A stretch of 64,000 nucleotides of DNA. Source: Rhodoligotrophos appendicifer (GTDB lineage: Bacteria; Pseudomonadota; Alphaproteobacteria; Rhizobiales; Im1). The stretch's first letter is position 1; each line of letters opens with the position of its first letter. The notes below the pieces were generated by a model. It saw only the letters and a program-made list of their open reading frames with translations. It was not told the DNA's origin and searched no databases. The translations under genes were made by a program, and so were the position numbers. Below are positions 44,118 to 53,185 of this stretch, one piece after another. The stretch lies in NCBI RefSeq assembly GCF_007474605.1, contig NZ_VHKL01000011.1, positions 1-64,000 of the forward strand. The letters are read 5' to 3'.

Positions 44118-45584
44118 ATGATCAGGACAGGACAGGAATACCGCGACTCGCTGCGCGACGGCCGTCGGATCTGGATCAATGGCGAGCGGGTGAATGATGT
44201 CACCACGCATCATATGTTCAAGCCGCTGGTGGATATTCGTGCCCGTATCTACGACATGGCGCATGAGGAGCGCTACCGTGAGACCATGACCTATGAGGAA
44301 GATGGCGAGCGCTTCGCCATCGGCCTCAAGCTGCCCTACAGCCAGGCGGATTGGCACGCCAAGCGGCTGGCGACGGACACGGTCCTCGAAGAGGTCAAAG
44401 GTGTGGTGACCCGCGTCGGCGACGAGACTGTCGGCGAGATGTGGTCGCTTTTCGACGGTCAGGACGTGTTGAACGAGGTCGATCCACGCTTCTCCGAAAA
44501 CATCCGGCGGCATATCGACCTGTCGATCAAGAACGATCCGTTCCATGTCTCCGCCAACACCGATCCCAAGGGCGACCGCTCCAAGCGACCTCAGGATCAG
44601 GACCCCGACATGCTGCTGCATGTTGTCAAGGAGACCGATGCGGGGATCGTGGTCCGTGGAGCGAAATACGAAACCGCGGCCGCCTATGCCAATCAGGCCT
44701 TTACCAAGCCGACCATCGCGAATTGGGGCGACGATAAGCTCTCCGAATATGCAGTCGGCTTCATCTGCGACTTCTCATCGCCCGATCTCAAATTCATCGC
44801 CCGGACCGGGTTCGCGGGCCGCGCGCCGATCGAGGACTATCCGCTGTCGAACCGGTTCGACGAGGTCGACTCGCTCGTCGTCTACGACAATGTGCTGATC
44901 CCATGGGAGAACGTTCTGTTCTATCAGCACACGCGTGCCGCGGCGTTCATCCGGGCCACTCTGCATCGCTACTCGGCCTTTGCCTTCGTGCAGCGCAACC
45001 TGAAGCTGGCAGACATGATGATCGGCGCCGCGCTTTGGAACGTGAAGCAGACCGGACTTGAAAAGCAGCAGGCGGTGCAGGAGAAGCTTGCCCAGCTCGC
45101 CTGCTATCGGGAAGGGATCAACGCCCATCTGACGGCCTCGATCGCGACGGCGGAGACCAGCCCCGCGGGCCTCACCATGCCGAACCAGTCTCTGCTGATG
45201 ACGGGCCGCGTGTTTGCCTGCTCGCAACTCCATCTGATGATGCACCTCGCCCGCGAGCTCTGCGGAGGCCAGATCTGCATCACGCCGGATGCTGCAAGCT
45301 TTCGGGATCCGGAGGCGGGCAAGTGGCTCGACAAGTTCTACACGCTCAACGACAATTGGCAGTCGGATGACCGTCGCAAGTTGCTGGCCTTTGCACGCGA
45401 TCTGCTGAATTCGGATTATGCTGGCCACAGGCTCACATTCCAACTGTTTGCGCAGTCACCGCCCTTCGCCCATCTCGCCGCTGTCTACCGCAATTTCGAT
45501 TGGGACGATTCGCTCCGATTCACCAAGGAAGCTGCGGGTCTTTCGGATCGTATTTATGGACACAAGGCCATGGCGGCTGAGTAA
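44118..45584 (+). CDS. HpaB-family flavin-dependent monooxygenase, oxygenase component
   Basis: The 488-residue protein matches the 4-hydroxyphenylacetate 3-monooxygenase family (HpaB N, M and C regions). Visible segments are RTGQEYRDSLRDGRRIWINGE, ENIRRHIDLSIKNDP, LSNRFDEVDSLVVYDNVLIPWENV and LARELCGGQICITPDA. It uses reduced FAD from the reductase to hydroxylate a phenolic or related substrate. Since no ring-cleavage genes follow but a RidA protein does, the true substrate may be a nitrogen-containing compound rather than hydroxyphenylacetate. Confidence 0.9.
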   Translation: MIRTGQEYRDSLRDGRRIWINGERVNDVTTHHMFKPLVDIRARIYDMAHEERYRETMTYEEDGERFAIGLKLPYSQADWHAKRLATDTVLEEVKGVVTRVGDETVGEMWSLFDGQDVLNEVDPRFSENIRRHIDLSIKNDPFHVSANTDPKGDRSKRPQDQDPDMLLHVVKETDAGIVVRGAKYETAAAYANQAFTKPTIANWGDDKLSEYAVGFICDFSSPDLKFIARTGFAGRAPIEDYPLSNRFDEVDSLVVYDNVLIPWENVLFYQHTRAAAFIRATLHRYSAFAFVQRNLKLADMMIGAALWNVKQTGLEKQQAVQEKLAQLACYREGINAHLTASIATAETSPAGLTMPNQSLLMTGRVFACSQLHLMMHLARELCGGQICITPDAASFRDPEAGKWLDKFYTLNDNWQSDDRRKLLAFARDLLNSDYAGHRLTFQLFAQSPPFAHLAAVYRNFDWDDSLRFTKEAAGLSDRIYGHKAMAAE

Positions 45585-45610
45585 GTGCAGAAGAAAGAGA
45601 TCAGGGGACC

Positions 45611-46024
45611 ATGACACACAAGCGTATCCGGCCTTTCAACACCAAGGAAACCTATCCCGAGCAGAAGCTCGACAATGATCTGTGCCAGGCCGTGGTCGCC
45701 CGGGGAACCATGGTGTTCCTGCGCGGACAGGTGGCGCAGGATCTCGACAGCCGGCAGAGCCTGCATGTCGGCGACGCGGCCCGCCAGACCGCGAAGGCCA
45801 TGGCCAACATCAAGATGCTGCTGGAGGAATCCGGCAGCGAAATGGGGCATATCTGTCGGATCGTCGTCTATCTGACGGACATCCGCTATCGCGAGGCCGT
45901 CTATCAGGAAATGGGCAAATGGCTGAAGGGTGTGTTCCCGTGCTCGACCGGCCTCGTCGTGCCGGCGCTGGCGCGGCCGGAATGGGTCGTCGAAATCGAG
46001 GTGACAGCCGTCATTCCTGACTAA
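45611..46024 (+). CDS. RidA/YjgF/YER057c-family protein
   Basis: The 137-residue member of the Rid family has TMVFLRGQVAQDLDSR, NIKMLLEESGSEMGHICRIVVYLTDIRYREAVYQEM and FPCSTGLVVPALARPEWVVEIEVTAV. The arginine in the archetypal IPxAR-like active site appears replaced in this VVPALARPEW version, so it belongs to a non-RidA subfamily whose role may be hydrolysis of a pathway imine or enamine. It lies between the monooxygenase and DUF1028 genes. Confidence 0.9.
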   Translation: MTHKRIRPFNTKETYPEQKLDNDLCQAVVARGTMVFLRGQVAQDLDSRQSLHVGDAARQTAKAMANIKMLLEESGSEMGHICRIVVYLTDIRYREAVYQEMGKWLKGVFPCSTGLVVPALARPEWVVEIEVTAVIPD

Positions 46025-46069
46025 GACGGCGGCGATGCCATCCATTTTCCAAGGTGTGAGGGAGAGGTC

Positions 46070-46747
46070 ATGACGTTTTCGGTATCCGGGCGCTGTGCGC
46101 GCACGGGAATGTTCGGGATTGCGGTGTCGTCATCCTCGCCCTGCGTTGCGGCGCGTTGCGCGCATGCCCGGGCGGGTGTCGGCGCAGTCGCGACGCAGAA
46201 CATCACGGATCCGACGCTCGGACGCCGGGGGTTGGACCTGATGCAGTCCGGGCTGTCGGCGGCTGAAGCTTTGGAGAAGATCACGGCCGATGCGCCGCAT
46301 ATCGCCTATCGCCAGCTGGCCCTGATCGATTCCAGAGGCCAGAGCGCGGGCTATTCGGGCGACAAGACCCTGGGGCTTCACGCGGTGGCCAAGGGCACGG
46401 ATGTTATCGCGGCCGGCAATCTGCTGGCGGTTACGGCCGTACCCCAGGCCATGGTGGCGGCCTTCGAGGCTTCCGCGGCGGATGATCTCGGCGACCGGCT
46501 GATTGCGGCCATGCAGGCCGGACTCGACGCCGGTGGCGAGGAAGGAACGGTTCACTCGGCCGGCATGCTCCTGGTCGACAAGGTCGAGTGGCCGGTTGCG
46601 GATCTGCGGCTGGATTGGCACGAGACCGACCCCATCGGATCTCTGGCCGAGCTGTGGCATCTCTGGAAGCCGCAGATGCGAGATTACATCACGCGCGCCC
46701 TCGATCCGGGGACGGCACCCACTTATGGCGTGCCTGGAGATCTTTGA
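46070..46747 (+). CDS. DUF1028-family protein
   Basis: The 225-residue protein has the family start (FSVSGRCARTGMFGIAVSSSSPCVAARCAHARAGVGAVATQN) followed by ALIDSRGQSAGYSGDKTL and AAGNLLAVTAVPQAM. The fold is thought to be Ntn-hydrolase-like, but no activity is established. DUF1028 genes are known to co-occur with Rid-family genes, as here. GGGAGAGGTC precedes the ATG. Confidence 0.9.
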   Translation: MTFSVSGRCARTGMFGIAVSSSSPCVAARCAHARAGVGAVATQNITDPTLGRRGLDLMQSGLSAAEALEKITADAPHIAYRQLALIDSRGQSAGYSGDKTLGLHAVAKGTDVIAAGNLLAVTAVPQAMVAAFEASAADDLGDRLIAAMQAGLDAGGEEGTVHSAGMLLVDKVEWPVADLRLDWHETDPIGSLAELWHLWKPQMRDYITRALDPGTAPTYGVPGDL

Positions 46748-46808
46748 CGCGGGATCTCTGAAAAAAATCGCATAGACTGCCGCCCTTGTATCAGGGAGAT
46801 CGGCATCG

Positions 46809-47738
46809 ATGCGGTTCACGCTCAGGCAGCTCGCCTATTTCGTTGCGGCGGGAGAGACAGGAAGCGTCACACTGGCTTCCGAGCGGGTGAACATCTCGCA
46901 GCCCTCGATCTCTGCTGCTATTGCGCAGTTGGAGGCCGAGTTCGGGCTGCAGCTCTTCGTGCGACACCACGCACAGGGGCTCTCCCTGACGGCCTCCGGC
47001 GAGCGTTTCCTCCAAGCGGCCAAGGCGCTGCTTCATCAGGCCGAGGAGCTGCACGACCTTGCCGACGAGGTTGCGGGCGCAGTGGCGGGGCCGCTGCAGA
47101 TCGGCTCGTTTCGAACATTGTCGCCGCTTCTTGTGCCCGGGCTCGCGCGGGGATTTCTGGACCTCTATCCGCGGGTGAAGCTCAGCGTCATGGAAGGCGA
47201 CGAGGCCGAGTTGCTGGTTCGGCTGCGGCGCGCCGAGATTTCACTCGCGTTGACTTACGTGCTCAACATTACCGACGAAGTTGAATTCGAACCGCTGGCG
47301 GAGCTGCCGACCTACATCCTCCTGTCCGCCGATCATCCCTTCGCCCAGCATCGTTCGATTGCTCTGCGCGATCTCATGCATGAGCCCTTTATTCTCCTGG
47401 ATATGCCGCTGAGCCGAGAATATTTCCTGTCATTGTTCCAGCGCGAGGGCCTGACCCCCACCATCGCCGCCCGGTCGGATTATCCAGAGACGGTGCGCAG
47501 TTATGTGGCCAGTGGGTTCGGGTTTTCCCTGTTGACGGCACGACCCGCCAACAAGGCCGCCCTCGATGGAAAGCCGCTCGCCTATGTCGCCTTGGAAGGA
47601 GACTACAACCCCATGGTGCTTGGGATCGCGAGCCTGAAAGGCTTGCGCAAAACCCAATCGGCTCGGGTCTTCGAAGCCTATTGCCGCTCGGTCATTTCGA
47701 CGGAACGGCTGCCTGGCACTGCCGTTCTGGGAGAGTGA
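46809..47738 (+). CDS. LysR-family transcriptional regulator
   Basis: The 309-residue protein has an N-terminal HTH (LRQLAYFVAAGETGSVTLASERVNISQPSISAAIAQLEAEFGLQLF) and a type-2 periplasmic-binding-like effector domain. It lies 61 bp after the DUF1028 gene in the same direction, so it is probably co-transcribed with the operon it controls, an unusual position, as most LysR genes are divergent. The AT-rich inverted repeat at 43463 is a possible site. Confidence 0.92.
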   Translation: MRFTLRQLAYFVAAGETGSVTLASERVNISQPSISAAIAQLEAEFGLQLFVRHHAQGLSLTASGERFLQAAKALLHQAEELHDLADEVAGAVAGPLQIGSFRTLSPLLVPGLARGFLDLYPRVKLSVMEGDEAELLVRLRRAEISLALTYVLNITDEVEFEPLAELPTYILLSADHPFAQHRSIALRDLMHEPFILLDMPLSREYFLSLFQREGLTPTIAARSDYPETVRSYVASGFGFSLLTARPANKAALDGKPLAYVALEGDYNPMVLGIASLKGLRKTQSARVFEAYCRSVISTERLPGTAVLGE

Positions 47739-48099
47739 CGAGGGAAAACTCGAGCTGAGTGCAGTCACCATCCTGCCTGGCTTGCCTCTTGCAGGCTTGG
47801 CAGCTCATCGCGTGGGATGCCAGTATTGCGGCTTGAACCGTGGCTGCACTTGCCATGATGGGGAACTTCGACACGTCGTGGAGCATGAACGTGTTGCTGA
47901 CGAGAGTGACGGCCATCCCGTATTGGGGAGCTGCACAGGCAACAAAGGCCGGATATGTTTTACAAAGTCAGGTTCTGGGCCACGGCCTTCGTGGTCGCGT
48001 TCATCGGCTGGATGTTGCTGAGGTTCGTGTTGGGTCTGTTTCGGCTTGCGTGACGTCGTGGCGTGCGCACTCCTGATCAGCCGCAAGGTACAATTCTGG
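47739..48099. other. Convergent intergenic region (361 bp) with one small ORF
   Basis: This lies between the LysR gene (plus) and the transketolase C-terminal gene (minus). It contains the small ORF at 47955-48053. No strong terminator was recognised. Confidence 0.5.
47955..48053 (+). CDS. Possible 32-residue single-span membrane protein
   Basis: The ORF encodes MFYKVRFWATAF followed by a hydrophobic stretch and ends LLRFVLGLFRLA. One transmembrane helix (about residues 7-28) with a positively charged start is predicted by eye. AAAGG lies 6 bases before the ATG. It has no family assignment. It could be real or chance. Confidence 0.35.
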   Translation: MFYKVRFWATAFVVAFIGWMLLRFVLGLFRLA

Positions 48100-49077
48100 C
48101 TATGAGCTCAGCATTTCTCTCGCGACTGTTTCGATGCCGGGAGCATCGAGACGATAGTGCGCGTAGAGGTGGCTCGGGGGGGCGATGAGGCTGTACTCAT
48201 CCTTGATCCCGTGGCGAAGCAGGCGTGCCTGACCGCCAAATTCGCTCATGACTTCGGCCACCGCTCCGCCCAGGCCGCCCAGGATGTTGTGCTCCTCGAC
48301 GGTCAGGATCATTCTCGATCTCATGGCAGAGACGACGGCATCGCGGTCAAGCGGCTTGACCGTATGCATGTCGATGAAGCCGATCTCCAGACCCTGGCTG
48401 CGCAAGCTCTTCGTGGCCGTCAAGGCAGGATGCACCGTGGACCCGGTGGCAATGATGGTGAGGTCCTTGCCCTGGAAATGCGTCACTGCCTTGCCGAAGC
48501 GGAATTCCTCCATGGTGTCATAGACCTGGGGGTCGTGCCCGCGGCCGATGCGGAAATAAATCGGCTGGGGATGCGTCATCGAGGCGCGAATGGCGGCCGC
48601 AAACTGAACGCCGTCTGCCGGTGCGACCACGGTCAGATCCGCAATCGAGCGCATGATGGCAAGGTCCTCGGTCGCGTGATGCGAGGTGCCATAGAAACCC
48701 ATGGCAATGCCGGTGTGGTGGCCGACAAGGCGGACGGGCAGGGCGGAGTAGGCGATATCGGTGCGGATCTGTTCGCAGCAGAGCAGGGAGAGGAAGGACG
48801 CAAAGGTGGCAACGAAGGGCATGATGCCCGTGGTCGCCAACCCTGCGGCGGCCGAGACCATATTCTGTTCGGAAATGCCGAATTGGAGAAACCGCTCGGG
48901 GTTCGCGCGGGCAAACTCCACCAGGCCGTTGGAATATTGAAGATCGGCGGTGCAAGCCGCGACCGGGTACCCCTCGGCGGCCAGCTCATTCAGCGTGTCG
49001 GCGAGCACGCGCAGGGTGGGGGCGCGTTCGTTGATCTGACGGTAGTGCCAGGAGCCGGGATCGATCGGACCCTTCAT
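48100..49077 (-). CDS. Transketolase, C-terminal subunit
   Basis: The 325-residue half-transketolase provides the pyrimidine-binding and C-terminal domains. The conserved glutamate is in RFLQFGISEQNMVSAAAGLA, and SHHATEDLAIMRSI and DMHTVKPLDRDAV are typical. The ATG at 49077 overlaps the N-terminal subunit stop (ATGA). With the partner it should transfer a two-carbon ketol unit between sugars in a catabolic, not housekeeping, context. Confidence 0.92.
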   Translation of the reverse strand: MKGPIDPGSWHYRQINERAPTLRVLADTLNELAAEGYPVAACTADLQYSNGLVEFARANPERFLQFGISEQNMVSAAAGLATTGIMPFVATFASFLSLLCCEQIRTDIAYSALPVRLVGHHTGIAMGFYGTSHHATEDLAIMRSIADLTVVAPADGVQFAAAIRASMTHPQPIYFRIGRGHDPQVYDTMEEFRFGKAVTHFQGKDLTIIATGSTVHPALTATKSLRSQGLEIGFIDMHTVKPLDRDAVVSAMRSRMILTVEEHNILGGLGGAVAEVMSEFGGQARLLRHGIKDEYSLIAPPSHLYAHYRLDAPGIETVAREMLSS

Positions 49078-49940
49078 CGGGACAGGCCCTTCCTCAGTTC
49101 TTCCATCGCCAAGGCTTCGTCCTTCGGACCCAAGAAGCCGAGGTGCCAGCCAGGCTCGGTTTCCATGTAGCTGATGCCCTTGCCCTTTACCGTATGTGCA
49201 ATGACGCAGACCGGTCGGAGACGATCGCGATTTGCCTTGATTTCGCGAAAGGTGGACACGACGGAGGCGATGTCGTGGCCCTCCACTTCCACCACGTCCC
49301 AACCGAAGGCCCGCCATTTCTCAGGCAAGGGCTCGATGGCCAGAATGTCGTCCACAGTGCCGTCCAGTTGCACGACGTTGCGATCCACGATGGCGACGAG
49401 ATTGCCGGCGCGATGATGGCTGGCCGCCATCGCCGCGGCCCAGACCTGGCCCTCCTGCATCTCGCCGTCGCCGAGCAGGACGAAGGTGTCAAAGTTCCTA
49501 CCGGTCATGCGGGCGCCGAGCGCCATTCCCAGGCCGGCGGAGAGAGCATGGCCAATCGATCCCGAGCTGAAGTCGACGCCTTTCACCAGCCGCATATCGG
49601 GATGATCGCCCAACGGACTGCCGAGCCGCGTGTAATTATCCAGCAAATCCTTCGGAAAGAAATCCAAGTCCGCAAGGATCGGAAAGAGGCCGACGGCCGC
49701 ATGTCCCTTGCCCATGAGAAAGCGATCCCGATCGGGCCAGTCCGGCTCTCCGCGGCGGAGACGCATGGTGTCGTAATAGAGGGCGGCGAAAATCTCGGCA
49801 CAGGAGAAGACCGAGGCGTAGTGGCCGACCTTGGCGATCGAGATCAGCCGCACCGTCTCCAGGCGCACGAACAAGGCGCGGTCGGTCAGGAATTCGAGCT
49901 CCTGGCTCGACGGTGTCAGATCAGTTTGCGGCGACGCCAC
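49074..49940 (-). CDS. Transketolase, N-terminal (TPP-binding) subunit
   Basis: The 288-residue subunit carries the thiamine-diphosphate motif beginning LLGDGEMQEGQVWAAA (about 155-170) and ending IVDRNVVQLDG, plus DFSSGSIGHALSAGLGMALG. Split transketolases are common in catabolic operons. A TGTTATATCAT-type site lies 26 bp upstream. Confidence 0.92.
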   Translation of the reverse strand: MASPQTDLTPSSQELEFLTDRALFVRLETVRLISIAKVGHYASVFSCAEIFAALYYDTMRLRRGEPDWPDRDRFLMGKGHAAVGLFPILADLDFFPKDLLDNYTRLGSPLGDHPDMRLVKGVDFSSGSIGHALSAGLGMALGARMTGRNFDTFVLLGDGEMQEGQVWAAAMAASHHRAGNLVAIVDRNVVQLDGTVDDILAIEPLPEKWRAFGWDVVEVEGHDIASVVSTFREIKANRDRLRPVCVIAHTVKGKGISYMETEPGWHLGFLGPKDEALAMEELRKGLSR

Positions 49941-49965
49941 CTCAGCCTCCGGAGTTTTACGATAT

Positions 49966-49977
49966 ATGTTATATCAT
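49966..49977. promoter_or_regulatory. Putative GntR operator A (transketolase operon)
   Basis: ATGTTATATCAT matches ATGATATATCAT at 11 of 12 positions and lies 26 bp before the transketolase N-subunit start. It is one of four similar sites in this region. Confidence 0.5.
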
Positions 49978-50030
49978 AATGTTGAGCGCAAATGAAGACG
50001 GGTTTGGCCTCTCCCCGCCGTGAAATGAAC

Positions 50031-51896
50031 CTAATGCATGGCGTGGACCAGGCCGGTCACGATCCACGGAAAGAACACCATCAGCAGAATGCCGAACAGG
50101 ATGGCGATCGTGAACGGCGTCACGGCGCGGAACACAGCGGAGACCTTCGCGCCCGTCATGGATGCGCTCATATAGACCATGAGGCCGACGGGCGGCGTGA
50201 TGGAGCCGACCAGAAGCGTGACCACGATAATGACGCCGACATGGGTCGGATCGAACCCCAGATGCAATAGGAGCGGCATCACGAGCGGAACCAGGACAAG
50301 GATCGATACGGAGAGGTCAAGGATCGTGCCGAGGGCAAGCCCCACACCGATGACCGAAAAAAGGACCGCCATGGGCGAGGCGGCATCGCTCAAGACCATG
50401 CCGATGATCTTTTGCGGCACCGACTGCGCGTAGAGAATATTGATGAAGGGCCGCGCAGCACTGATCAGGAGGCCGATGATCGCAGCATCCATGGCGGCGG
50501 TCTTGAGGAAGCCGACCAACGTGGTCCATGAGAGCTTCCGGTGCGGGAAAATCGACAGCGCGAGAGCGTAGACGACGGCGACGCCACCGGCCTCGACGGG
50601 CGTGAAGACGCCGGACCGGATGCCGACGATGATGGCTACGGCCAGGCCGAGGATGGGGATCGCGCTCATCAGCGCCCGGAGAAAGCCGACGCGCACGGTC
50701 GGCATATCGAGATCGCCATAGCCTTTGCGGACGCAAATTGCGTAAACCGTTATCATCATCAAGGCGGTCAGAAGGATGCCGGGTCCGATTCCGCCAATGA
50801 ACAGGTCGATCACCGATACTCCCGTGATCTCGGCAAATATCAGCATGGCGGTGGACGGCGGGACCACGTTGGTCAGGATCGAGGACGCGCTGGTGACGGC
50901 GCAGCAGAATTCCTTCGGGTAGCCGCGCTTGATCATCTCCGGCACCAGGATCTTCGAATCCAGGGCCACGTCAGCGCTGGCCGAGCCAGAAATGCCGCCG
51001 AACATGAAGCTGAGCAGAACGTTGACCTGGGCCAGGCCACCGCGCGCCCGGCCAACAAGAAGCTGGGCGATGTCCAGGAGCCGCTTTGCGAGACCGCCCT
51101 CCACCATCACGACGCCGGCGAAGATGAACAATGGAATGGCCAGCAGGAGGAAGCTGCCGGTGCCAGAAACAATGTTCTGGACGATTGCCGCCGGCGGCAG
51201 AACCATGCCAGCGAAATTTGCGACGAGGGCCGCAGCGAGCATGGAGTAAACGACCGGAACGCCGAGCAATAGGGTTGTCGCGAAGACCAGCGACATAAGA
51301 AGGCTGGGGTCGATCCCCGGGAACAGTCTGGGCACCGTCGGAAACATCAGGACGATGGTGGCTGCGCCGGTGAGAATGGCGAGGAGCGTCAAGAGGGGTG
51401 AGCGGCCCGCCTCGAGGCAACGGGTGAACTGGAAAAACAGCGCAATCGCCATGGTGACCGGAATGACGCCGATCTTCAGCCACAGGGGCAGTTCGATCAG
51501 GGCCTCGTTGCCCCGGACGAAGAATGTCAGTTTGTAGCCGAACACGATCAGGGCGCACAGGACTGCAGCCGTGATCGCCTCGATGACGAAATTGAGCACG
51601 CGGCGCAGCGGCGGGGGGGAGAGGGTGGCCGCAATCTCCAGAGCAATGTGACGTCCGTGACGCTCGGCAAGACAGGCGCCCACAAAGATCAGGTACAACA
51701 GAAGCCACCGGCCTGCGGCTTCCGTCCACTGTATCGACGTGTTGAGCAGATATCGGAAGACGACGCCCAGCACCACGTCGACCACTATGGCGGCCATCAA
51801 AGTGACGGCGAGAGCCGAGACCCCTTGCTCAAGAGCGGCATCCATGCGGAAGAGTGCGCGCCTCAACGTGCTTTGGGAATGTGCGGCTTCTGCCAT
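50031..51896 (-). CDS. TRAP transporter fused permease (DctQ-DctM)
   Basis: The 621-residue inner-membrane protein has a DctQ-like small permease of about 160 residues (VDVVLGVVFRYLLNTSIQWTEAAGRWLL) fused to a DctM-like large permease (FGGISGSASADVALDSKILVPEMIKRGYPKEF, VPPSTAMLIFAEITGVSV, GSITPPVGLMVYM). It imports a solute with Na+ or H+ using the binding protein encoded 70 bp upstream. The ATG at 51896 starts MAEAAHSQS; the upstream extension overlaps the binding-protein gene. Confidence 0.92.
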   Translation of the reverse strand: MAEAAHSQSTLRRALFRMDAALEQGVSALAVTLMAAIVVDVVLGVVFRYLLNTSIQWTEAAGRWLLLYLIFVGACLAERHGRHIALEIAATLSPPPLRRVLNFVIEAITAAVLCALIVFGYKLTFFVRGNEALIELPLWLKIGVIPVTMAIALFFQFTRCLEAGRSPLLTLLAILTGAATIVLMFPTVPRLFPGIDPSLLMSLVFATTLLLGVPVVYSMLAAALVANFAGMVLPPAAIVQNIVSGTGSFLLLAIPLFIFAGVVMVEGGLAKRLLDIAQLLVGRARGGLAQVNVLLSFMFGGISGSASADVALDSKILVPEMIKRGYPKEFCCAVTSASSILTNVVPPSTAMLIFAEITGVSVIDLFIGGIGPGILLTALMMITVYAICVRKGYGDLDMPTVRVGFLRALMSAIPILGLAVAIIVGIRSGVFTPVEAGGVAVVYALALSIFPHRKLSWTTLVGFLKTAAMDAAIIGLLISAARPFINILYAQSVPQKIIGMVLSDAASPMAVLFSVIGVGLALGTILDLSVSILVLVPLVMPLLLHLGFDPTHVGVIIVVTLLVGSITPPVGLMVYMSASMTGAKVSAVFRAVTPFTIAILFGILLMVFFPWIVTGLVHAMH

Positions 51897-51925
51897 GCTC
51901 ACGCTGTGTCCCCTGCAGGCGAGAT

Positions 51926-51949
51926 GGGAGCAGCCTCCCCGGCTGCCCC
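51926..51949. terminator. Intercistronic hairpin between TRAP binding protein and permease
   Basis: GGGAGCAGCC and GGCTGCCCC form a 9-bp stem with one bulged A and a 5-base loop in the 70-bp gap. It may reduce expression of the permease relative to the binding protein. Confidence 0.45.
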
Positions 51950-51966
51950 ACCTTGGACGAACCAGA

Positions 51967-52971
51967 TTATTTGCCGGCGGCGACGACTGCGTCGATGAGC
52001 TCCTGACCACCAGACACTTCGGCAGCCCAGCTTGTCCAAAGCGGCTTCATCTTCTCCACATAGGGGGTCAGGTCGGCAATCTCACCGATCTTGGCGCCGC
52101 CCTGTGATGCGGCCCGCAAGGGTCCTTTGACCGCTTCAAGTTCCATCAGATGATGGGTGACGGGGGCCATTTCACGTGCCGTCTCATCGATGATCTTCTG
52201 ATACTCAGCCGGCAGCTGATCCCACCACGCCTTCGAGAATGCAATCGTGTAGACGACGTAAGTCATGGGAAGCTTGGTGTAATAAGGTGCCGCTTCGTAG
52301 AGTTTCAGATCCCAATAGGCGGAGCCGGTCGTGTCATAGCCGTCGATCGTCTTGGTCAGGAGGGCATTCTGGACCTCGCCCCATGCCATGGGGGTCGGAT
52401 TGGCGCCAATGGCTTCCCACATGGCGACGGAAAGCTTGCTCTCCTTCACCCGGATCTTCTTGCCCTTCACGTCATCCATGGTGGCGATGGGAAAGGTGCC
52501 CACGGGATTGCGAAATCCATAGTCCCACAAGGCCGCAAGATGAAGGTCGGCCTCGTCATAATATTTGCTCAGCATATCGAAGGCCTTGCCATTGGTGGCA
52601 GCCAAGGCCTGATCCGAGCTGGTCATCAGGAAGGGGAGGTCGAGGACGAGGACCTGAGGAATGAGGCTTCCGCTGCCCGCAGTCGTCACATAGGCGGCCT
52701 GTATGGAGCCAAGGCGGACATTTTCGAGCATTTCCGGTTCGCTGCCAAACTGGGAGCCGAACAGAGGCTCAATCTCCACTGCGCCCTTGGTGCGCTCCTT
52801 CACGAGCTGCGCCATCCGAAGCAGCGTCGCGTTCTCGAGAGATTCAGCGTTTCCCGCGGCCTTGACGATCTTGGCCACGAATTGCGGAGACTGGGCGCGA
52901 GCTGTTGCGAATGGCAGAGCGGTGCAAAGAATAGCCATCCCCGTAAGAGTGAGTGCAAGTCTGCGAAGCAT
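51967..52971 (-). CDS. TRAP transporter substrate-binding protein (DctP family)
   Basis: The 334-residue periplasmic protein has a signal peptide ending near FATARAQS and the DctP fold: ERTKGAVEIEPLFGSQFGSEPEMLENVRLGSI, the selectivity-helix region KGKKIRVKESKLSVAMWEAIGANPTPMAWGEVQNAL, and YVVYTIAFSKAWWDQLP. The arginine in IRVKES usually binds a carboxylate, so the solute is probably an organic acid. The site at 53161-53172 lies upstream. Confidence 0.92.
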   Translation of the reverse strand: MLRRLALTLTGMAILCTALPFATARAQSPQFVAKIVKAAGNAESLENATLLRMAQLVKERTKGAVEIEPLFGSQFGSEPEMLENVRLGSIQAAYVTTAGSGSLIPQVLVLDLPFLMTSSDQALAATNGKAFDMLSKYYDEADLHLAALWDYGFRNPVGTFPIATMDDVKGKKIRVKESKLSVAMWEAIGANPTPMAWGEVQNALLTKTIDGYDTTGSAYWDLKLYEAAPYYTKLPMTYVVYTIAFSKAWWDQLPAEYQKIIDETAREMAPVTHHLMELEAVKGPLRAASQGGAKIGEIADLTPYVEKMKPLWTSWAAEVSGGQELIDAVVAAGK

Positions 52972-53160
52972 GGTCAAACTCCTGTCCTTAAAAAGGCTTC
53001 CTTGGGTGTCGGGCCAATAGCTCGCATCCTGCCGAGATTGGGCAGCACTGAACCGTGCCATGCCCCCGCCAGGCGCAGCATCGCCGTGATCCTTGTTTTC
53101 GTGGTCCGTTTTCGACGATCTGTGCGCGTCGTACAAACCCTCACCTGATCAAAGCGTATT

Positions 53161-53172
53161 TTGATATATCAT
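53161..53172. promoter_or_regulatory. Putative GntR operator B (TRAP operon)
   Basis: TTGATATATCAT contains the perfect palindrome TGATATATCA and matches the 60724 site in 11 of 12 positions. It lies 190 bp before the TRAP binding-protein start, between that gene and the aminotransferase. Confidence 0.5.
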
Positions 53173-53185
53173 ATAATGTCAATGC

